From: Nageia nagi | Lineage: Eukaryota > Pinophyta | NCBI GenBank assembly: GCA_050084985.1 | Contig: JBITNC010000001.1 | Location: 165,726,001-165,790,000 of the forward strand | DNA: 64,000 nt | Direction: 5' to 3' | Shown: in pieces, positions 58,155 through 64,000 of the stretch | Numbering within the stretch: the first letter of the stretch is position 1 | Layout: every line of letters starts with the position of its first letter | Position numbers and translations under genes: made by a program | The notes under the pieces: generated by a model | Seen by the model: only the letters and a program-made list of their open reading frames with translations | Databases searched by the model: none | Told to the model about the DNA's origin: nothing

Positions 58155-59386
58155 TGTGATGATCCAAATTGGACCTCCACTAAAAAATGCATAATTGCTA
58201 CCCCCAAAATCCTAATTTCAAGCCTAGGGAAACCAAAATGCACAACCAAGCCCTCAAGAATGCAATGTTATGGTTATAACACCAATATTATATATACATA
58301 ATGCTAGTATGCCAACATCTAGCTTAAACATGCATTATTCAACTAATTAACCAACATAACACTATTGCATGAGAAATACAAGCATGAATAACCATAATGA
58401 TCCAATGTATGCATAAGATAAGTTAACACAATGTAATATGGGATCCAATTTCCCTTGGCATGTATAGTTATGATATGAAGTAGTCTAGAGAAATACCAAG
58501 ACTCTAAGATAATCATGGGCTTCTCAAGAACCAAGCCAGACATAATGATGTTAATCTTCAATTACTAAACAAGCCTTGGAACCATGGGACAAATCTACCT
58601 ACTTAGATTTTGAATCTTCCCCAATAAAGGAGCCTTCTTAAAGCTTTGTCTAACCAAATAAATGGTATAAGTAAACCTCAAAATTCCACTAGATGGGCAA
58701 AGGTGATCCACCAATACCATAGATAGATAGGATCCCTTAGTCTAACTACCTCTAGACTCTCTATCTAGGAAGAGATGCTTAGCATCACTAAGTCTTGTGA
58801 TCCAATGGATGAAGAAGAGTAATAATAATCAAGTGTGTCTAGTAATGAACCTCCAGTGTATATTTATGCATTATCCCATCATGGTCCTATCTAGGAATCA
58901 TCACTTAACTTCTTCCTTCCAACATTGGCCTCTTTGTGGATTGGAGTTCCCAATGTGGGTGTCTAATGGCTATACATGCTAATGTGGGATCTCAAGGTGA
59001 ATTAAATGCCAAAAAATGGCCTAGGTGGTTTCCACACATGCCCATGAGGTGAAAGGGGGTTTACATGGGGTATAAGATTCAAGGTGGGCCAACATGGGGG
59101 TGTGGGATCCTCCCCAATCTTGGAGCATACATACAAGTGACCATATAACACATAAATAGACCTTGGGATTCCCATAATCATTATCAAGATCTCCAAGAAT
59201 GATAAATACTCCTAATCTATCCTTAAAAGGGAGATGTCTCACTTGGAGCTCATAATGGTATCCATTAACCCATTAAGTCTCATATCCTAAGTTACAACAT
59301 AAAGAACAATACATAAGAAGAGTATATTATAAGTGGATCCTTTCAAACCCCATAATTAATGATTAGAGGATAAGGGGGATGTCATA
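58155..59386 (-). mobile_element. 5' LTR of gypsy 4
   Basis: About 1.23 kb, direct repeat of 47420-48645. Minus-strand start is TATGACATCCCCC, again with TG changed to TA. Confidence 0.85.
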
Positions 59387-60699
59387 ATTTCCTATAGTGT
59401 TTGATTTTGGTGTAGATCTAGTAGGATTAGAGTAACAAAGTTTTCTAGAATAGTGGTAAAATAGAATAGTGTTGATACTTAGTCATTTTTGAACATTTTT
59501 CATAGTGTTTGATTTTGGTGGAGATCTAGAAGTATCAAGATGGATAAATTTTGCTAGAATAGAAACAAAATAAGATAATGTTATACTTAGCCATATTTTG
59601 AATATTTTATAGACCATTTAGTTTTTATGGAGATCTTACAAAGTGGAGCAGATCAAATTTTATCAAAACAACATGAAAATCAAATAGTTGCATTTTCTTC
59701 AACATAAGCCCTACCAAAGGTGGTTAATCACATATCATGGTGAATCATAATCAAATTAACCACTTGAAGTGTTCCAATTATGAGATTCAGGTTTTGGTCA
59801 TCCAAATTTAAATATGCTTCAAGAATTCTATCAAAACCATGTATTTTCCTCTGTATTTTGTTCTGACAGGTTTGTCAAAATTTAGATACCTGTAAATATT
59901 GCTAGAACCCCCAAAAATATATTTTCATTCCAAGAAAATGATATCAACTCTTAGATTTAATTTTTCAATTTTTGATCAAGTTAAAGGGTGTTAATACATA
60001 TAGAAGAATGATTCAAATCTTTGTATATTTGAAAATGAGTTATAAATCTTATTAAAGAATCAAATATGATACTTTGTAAATATCTAGTTATTTAGTTACA
60101 AATATTTTAGTTTATCAAAAGTTTATTAGGAATTATTTAGAATATATTTCTCAAGAGCAAACTATAAGTATTACCTCCAATGAAGGAGAAGGGGTCAGAT
60201 ATAGTAGATATTGCCCTTGTTTTGTACTAGCACCATTGATTATAAAATATAACTTGCTTCTTGATCTTTTGACTATGATATATTTATCATTATTCTTAAA
60301 TGGTTATGCAATATGTTTGTTTGTACTTTGTGGACTATGATAAGTTATTAGTAGTTAATCTGTATATATAAAGTGCCTGTAGAGCATAGTTACTTGGAAA
60401 GTTGTATTTTATTCAGTGGCTATAAAATCAAATTATCTAACAAGCTTGGTTTCTATTTTAATGGATACTTGCACTAGTCTAGATATTTTTTTTGCTTATT
60501 TGAAACCTATTAACCTAGCATTTTAAGTTTGCTTTATTTCTACAAGTTTATTTTCTACACCCTTACTTTTAATAAATCCAGTCTAATCCTGATAGGAACC
60601 AACCTTCTATGGAGATTGAATTCAAGTTTTAGAATTCATTCATCAAAATTATAGTTGTGGCTTAGATATGCGTGTGCATGTAAAAATTACCATAGCTCA
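59387..60699 (+). mobile_element. LTR family X, plus copy, right fragment
   Basis: This continues the LTR interrupted at 47419 and is the reverse-orientation match of 16059-17350. Landmarks are gaagtgttccaattatgaga, tttgtactagcaccattgat, aagtgcctgtagagcatagt and tttctacacccttactttta. It ends ...TTACCATAGCTCA at 60699, as gypsy 2's LTR ends ...CATCTCA. No priming site or gag follows, so it is a solo LTR or truncated copy. Confidence 0.8.
59395..59640 (+). repeat. Internal ~115 bp repeats within LTR family X
   Basis: The unit atagtgtttgattttggtgg ... agatct ... ttttctagaatag ... gatacttagtcatttttgaa occurs at about 59395 and 59508 and, more diverged, at 59610. The minus-strand copy shows the same units at 17090-17330. 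Its boundary contains the site where gypsy 4 inserted. Confidence 0.65.
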
Positions 60700-60714
60700 G
60701 TCAACATAATCAAT

Positions 60715-60865
60715 TACACTTGGGAGCCTCTAAACCATGCCCATTATGTGCATATCTTTTGACATTTCTTGTATTTTATCAAAAAGTACATGAGCCTTTT
60801 GTATGCTTCTAAACTTAGCATACATATCTATTAGAACATTCATCATAACATTGAAAAAAATGGCC
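60715..60865 (-). pseudogene. PPR motif fragment
   Basis: Minus strand reads NVMMNVLIDMYAKFRSIQKA followed by HVLFDKIQEMSK, a complete canonical PPR helix pair of plant type (A-L-I-D-M-Y-A-K-x-G-S-I-x-x-A...L-F-D-x-M). It is isolated, with no neighbouring PPR repeats in frame. Confidence 0.65.
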
Positions 60866-61205
60866 AAAGTTTTCATGGTTAATATGTTTTTAAAAAAATC
60901 TTATATCCATAGCTCAAGTAATTTAACATTTATAATTATTTAAATTATATCTTAGAAAAATCCTAGGCTCAAAATCACCCCTCAAAATTTAAAGACTTTT
61001 ACAATCTAATAACTAGTTAAAATGAATTCCCAAAGAGATTATACTTGGATCCATGTTCAAATAGTTTGATGGCTTTGTTGAATATGCTATAGTCATTAAA
61101 ATCATCTATATTAATGCCCATATAATTCATTTATTCAAATAGTTTGATGGCTTTCTTGTACATCCTACAGTCATTGTAGTGGATTAATGATCACATATTC
61201 CATTT
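60866..61205. other. AT-rich, short local duplication only
   Basis: The phrase attcaaatagtttgatggcttt occurs at about 61053 and 61134 (tattcaaatagtttgatggc). No gene is recognised. Confidence 0.5.
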
Positions 61206-61207
61206 AT

Positions 61208-61700
61208 TCAAATACATTAGACCAAAAAAGGTATTTGGGGCTAGTTTTAAATTATTGCCTAATATATTTATTGAAAAATTATTTTCTTGACACCTATGTG
61301 GCCACCACCAAAAGTTCCCTTTATGAGGAGATAGATAATAATCATTAATATATGGTACCCAAAATTACCACCTAATATCATAAAAAGGTGGTTTTATACC
61401 ATCTCTCAATCAACCAATGCAGGTGACTAAAACTTCCCTTCAACCCACCTCATTATTATTTTTTTTAAATTGGTAGTTTTAGTTACCACTTTATTAATGT
61501 ATATGGTAGTTTAAAACCACCACATATTTATCAATTTTTTTAAAGAACGGTGTAGCCTAGAAGCATTCTTCCAAATGGAAGAATGCTTCCAAGCTATGCT
61601 ATCCATAGTTACCTGAGCTCAATCATAGTGAGCCTAATTATGATGCTGGCCATGGACTCCTAAAGGATGGTCCAATTGAATTGACCAATCACCATTATAT
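61208..61700 (+). repeat. MITE-like repeat plus conserved hairpin, copy 2
   Basis: It starts attagaccaaaaaaggtatt and has accacc/ggtggt phrases, including ggtagtttaaaaccaccac. It then carries a hairpin: AGAAGCATTCTTCC (61559-61572) and GGAAGAATGCTTCC (61577-61590) with a 4-nt loop. It continues ctcaatcatagtgagcctaa. It is the counterpart of 24472-24975. Confidence 0.65.
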
Positions 61701-61720
61701 ATATATATATATATATTGAA
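61690..61720. repeat. (TA)n microsatellite
   Basis: A short run of alternating AT lies directly after the hairpin-associated repeat. Confidence 0.85.
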
Positions 61721-61729
61721 ATAATGCAA

Positions 61730-62180
61730 TTGCACCATATGATATGAAATATACACCAACAATAATATAAAATTGATCTAAGTACACCATATGATATGAA
61801 AAGATCTAAATACACCATATGATATGAAAATTATGTAACTATATATGATATGAAATTATTCATATATGCTCTATAGTTCCAAAATAAAAGTGGTAACTTA
61901 GCAAAAACATGCTTCTAATACTTTGCAACTGTTCAATTTAGAAATTAAAATGGTATGTTATATTACCTCCATGATAAGCATAATAATATATCTTCCCAAA
62001 GGGTAACCTGTCCAAAACATCATGAATTAGAAGCTCTCAATAGATGTATTACTGTTATGCTTCAACATTGTTCATAATGTTACCACAAAACTAACTTGGA
62101 TGCTTCAAACATATGATATGAAATGATCCAAGTCCACCATATGATAGGAAATTATGGAATTTTAAGAAAATGCATGATGC
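61730..62180. repeat. 'accatatgatatgaaat' motif cluster and inverted module M
   Basis: Copies of gtacaccatatgatatgaaa occur at about 61733, 61782 and 61811. At 61995-62100 the block catcatgaattagaagctct ... ttcataatgttaccacaaaa is the reverse complement of the start of module M (25110-25220, 44935-45040). Confidence 0.6.
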
Positions 62181-62639
62181 AAGGCCTAGTAATTATTTGA
62201 CAAAATGCATTATGCAAACAAAGTTTCATTATATATAATGATTGTAAGATACAAACACATGATGCAAGGCTTGTGAATTGTTTACAAGATGCATGATGCA
62301 AATACAAATTTTTGAATAAGCTCAATAAGATTCAAATATGATCCATAATTATGATCAAATGATCAAGAATACCATAATTATGATCAAGGATTATAAAATC
62401 ATGCTCAAATAATTAAAATATGCTCTAAAATTTTAATTATTTCTCAAATGATCCAAATTTGCTCTATAGTTTCAATTATTGTTCAAATGATTCAAATATA
62501 CTTGATAGTATTGCTACCAAAAATATTTCAATTTATAATCACCAAGTAGAGATATCTACACACCCAAGTAGAACTTTTTGAAAAAGTGAAATGGAATATA
62601 AAACTTGATAGAAATGAATGCAAAATATGGATGATGTAT

Positions 62640-62745
62640 GATATGCAGATATGGTCTCATGGAATGTAATGGTTGGAGAAAATGCAATTCATGGCTACAA
62701 TAGGGATGCCCTAAAACTCTTATATTATGAACCACTTAGGAACCA
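62640..62745 (+). pseudogene. PPR motif fragment
   Basis: Plus strand reads DMVSWNVMVGENAIHGYNRD followed by ALKLL. It is the D-V-V-S-W-N-A-M-I-A-G-Y-A-x-H-G...E-A-L-K-L-F segment of plant PLS-type PPR proteins. Only one motif is visible. Confidence 0.65.
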
Positions 62746-62817
62746 CATATTTTTTATACGTTTGGCTATGTATTAGAAGCATATTTTTTCAACTTAGGTA
62801 GACACTTGGAATATTTT

Positions 62818-63190
62818 CATCATTTTGAGTTTTTGGTTCATATGGTGTATTTAAATCATTTCATATCATATGTTGAACATTTGCTTTCCTTATCCAATCT
62901 GGTTTTTGGATCATATGGTGTATTAAATAATTTCATATCACATGTTCAATAATTACTTTCCTTCTTCAAACTAGTTTTTGAATCATATGGTGTATTTAAA
63001 TAATTTCAAATCACATTATATAATGAAAAAAAAAAACTTAAAAAGGCGCATGTGGAAAGCTTAGATGAGCACTTGAAATATTTTTTTATTTCAAGTTTTT
63101 CATGCTAAGGGGTTGAAGATGAGAGGGGCATTTGGTTTATTTAAATAATTTCATATTGAATCATATGGTGTATTTAAATCATTTTATATA
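62818..63190. repeat. Degenerate tandem repeat around 'catatggtgtatttaaat'
   Basis: Phrases 'catatggtgtatttaaatcatttcatatca' (in pieces) recur near 62838, 62912, 62982 and 63162. The first three also share 'ctttccttatccaatctggt' / 'ctttccttcttcaaactagt' spacers, giving a ~72 bp period. They are the reverse complement of the motif at 25075 and 61782. Confidence 0.6.
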
Positions 63191-63254
63191 ACATGTCATA
63201 ATTTATTTGAAAAAAAGTTTTGATATATGCCATGCAATGAAGGAGCCCATAACA

Positions 63255-63475
63255 AATTCCATTATTTTTATCTAACACATCCATACATCCAATTCAAGGT
63301 TTATGGGTATTTTGACACTTAGGGGCAATTTGTGCTTTGAATTTTTTGTGTTCTTTTAGAAAGCCCATGAATCTTGCAATCATTATAGACCATGAAACTA
63401 TGTTTGTATCATGCATATTATGGTTGTGAATGCCCTAATAGACATGCATGCAATATATGAAATAATACATAAGGT
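63255..63475. pseudogene. PPR-derived fragments in both orientations
   Basis: 63275-63325 (plus text acatccatacatccaattca, ttatgggtatttt) is the minus-strand IPIN/K-P-x-L-G-V segment of the arrays. 63418-63455 on the plus strand reads MVVNALIDMHAI, a PPR helix. Facing orientations show rearrangement. Confidence 0.45.
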
Positions 63476-63544
63476 TCAAGAATTATTTCATATGTCTATG
63501 GGTTTTAATTTTTAGAACACCTATTTTGTGTGTATCATGCAATC

Positions 63545-63650
63545 ATTGCAGAAGGTGAAGTTCAAATCTCCCTCAAGATAGATTGCATGAACAATAAGGT
63601 TAATAATGCATGTATAATGATTAATCCCACAATTATATGCCCAAAATGAA
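63545..63650 (-). pseudogene. PPR E-region fragment
   Basis: Minus strand reads INHYTCIINLIVHAIYLEGD followed by LNFTF, the same segment as at 25441 and 45285. Beyond it, 63655-63700 matches the end of module M in reverse orientation (gatgcaattgtcaagtgtaa). Confidence 0.55.
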
Positions 63651-63719
63651 ATGCTATAGATACTTTTAAATAGATGCAATTGTCAAGTGTAAAACTAGAT
63701 TGGATAAGGAAAGCAAAAA

Positions 63720-63805
63720 ACTACATAAGTTCTAGATATAATCTCATGGAATGCAATGATTGGAGGATATGCACTTTATAGGTAAAACAAATATGCCCTT
63801 AAACT
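63720..63805 (+). pseudogene. PPR motif fragment
   Basis: Plus strand reads LDIISWNAMIGGYALYR, a TAA, then NKYALKLFHM. It is the same PPR motif as at 62640 but independently decayed. Confidence 0.65.
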
Positions 63806-64000
63806 CTTCCATATGAATACTGATTATTATCATATTACACCCATAATGAAACACTATAATTCAATAAAGTATCAAAACCAGTCCAAAAGTGGTAAGTAAA
63901 AAATAAATGCTTATAATACTTAGCAATTGTTCAACCCAAAAACTTAAATACTATGTTGCTTAACTCCATAATAAGCAAAACAAGAAATTTAAATGCTATA
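63806..64000. other. AT-rich end of window
   Basis: It contains another ccagtccaaaagtggtaagt phrase (63871-63890) with gcttataatacttagcaatt after it, shared with 25510 and 61880. No gene is seen. Confidence 0.5.

Larger units (their letters stand above)
47420..59386 (-). mobile_element. Gypsy 4: minus-strand chromovirus-type element
   Basis: The LTRs are at 47420-48645 and 58155-59386 (both start TGTGATGATCC on the plus strand). The flanking target duplication is ATTTT (47415-47419) / ATTTC (59387-59391). The related uninterrupted sequence at 59493-59515 (tttgaacatttttcatagtg) shows what the empty site looked like. A priming site for tRNA-Met lies at 58141-58152 and a polypurine tract at 48646-48662. 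Pol domains between them are minus strand and end in a chromodomain. Gag/protease is strongly shortened. Gypsy 5 (50816-56929) is inserted in RT. Confidence 0.9.

Noticed and set aside
58107-58301. Plus-strand frame over the gypsy 4 LTR/priming site
   Set aside because: It lies across the LTR border and matches no protein; the DNA is explained by the LTR and priming site.
1-64000. tRNA, rRNA or other structured RNA genes
   Set aside because: No cloverleaf with A/B boxes, rRNA core motif or snRNA-like element was recognised on either strand by eye.

Overview
This window looks like heterochromatic DNA from a large, AT-rich plant nuclear genome. I find no intact host gene, tRNA, rRNA or CRISPR array. 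Nearly all recognisable coding sequence is broken Ty3/gypsy (Metaviridae) retrotransposon sequence or fragments of plant-type pentatricopeptide repeat (PPR) genes. The plant assignment rests on the PPR E-region remnants, a plant mobile domain (PMD) reading frame, a Tat-lineage gypsy element with a second RNase H, and LTR elements primed by initiator tRNA-Met. A conifer or other gymnosperm is my best guess, because old nested elements have been retained, but that is inference.

Layout. 1-11000: a plus-strand gypsy element (about 4497-10335, with a 3' LTR after it) is interrupted by a solo LTR in pol (7260-9079, TSD TCTTG). A longer relative of that LTR (297-4418) lies just upstream of gag and carries a 3 x ~294 bp tandem block. 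11000-15300 has no recognisable gene. 15313-17499 is the 5' end of a minus-strand element (gag, primer-binding site, LTR), followed by a minus-strand Tat-type gag remnant (17940-20045). 22150-26100 is a mosaic of small repeats and PPR-derived fragments, including a five-unit ~227 bp array.

26563-43841: an outer minus-strand element is recognised by LTR ends and an exact TTTAA target duplication. Its interior is almost entirely a decayed plus-strand Tat-lineage element (27488-36600: gag, protease, RT, RNase H, archaeal-type RNase H, integrase, then an extra sense reading frame) and a minus-strand PMD frame (38100-40060). 44880-47200 returns to the PPR/repeat mosaic, including an array of five ~111 bp (37-codon) units.

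47310-60699 is a three-level nest. A plus-oriented LTR is split by a minus-strand chromovirus (47420-59386), whose reverse transcriptase is split just after its catalytic motif by a second minus-strand gypsy element (50816-56929). 60700-64000 is again PPR-fragment/repeat mosaic.

How it fits together. The sequence records successive insertions, LTR-LTR recombination and C-to-T decay. Many premature stops are TAA, TGA or TAG where CAA, CGA or CAG is expected. The least ordinary component is the repeated use of one short PPR-derived segment as a building block for tandem and dispersed repeats, together with a recurring set of non-coding modules.
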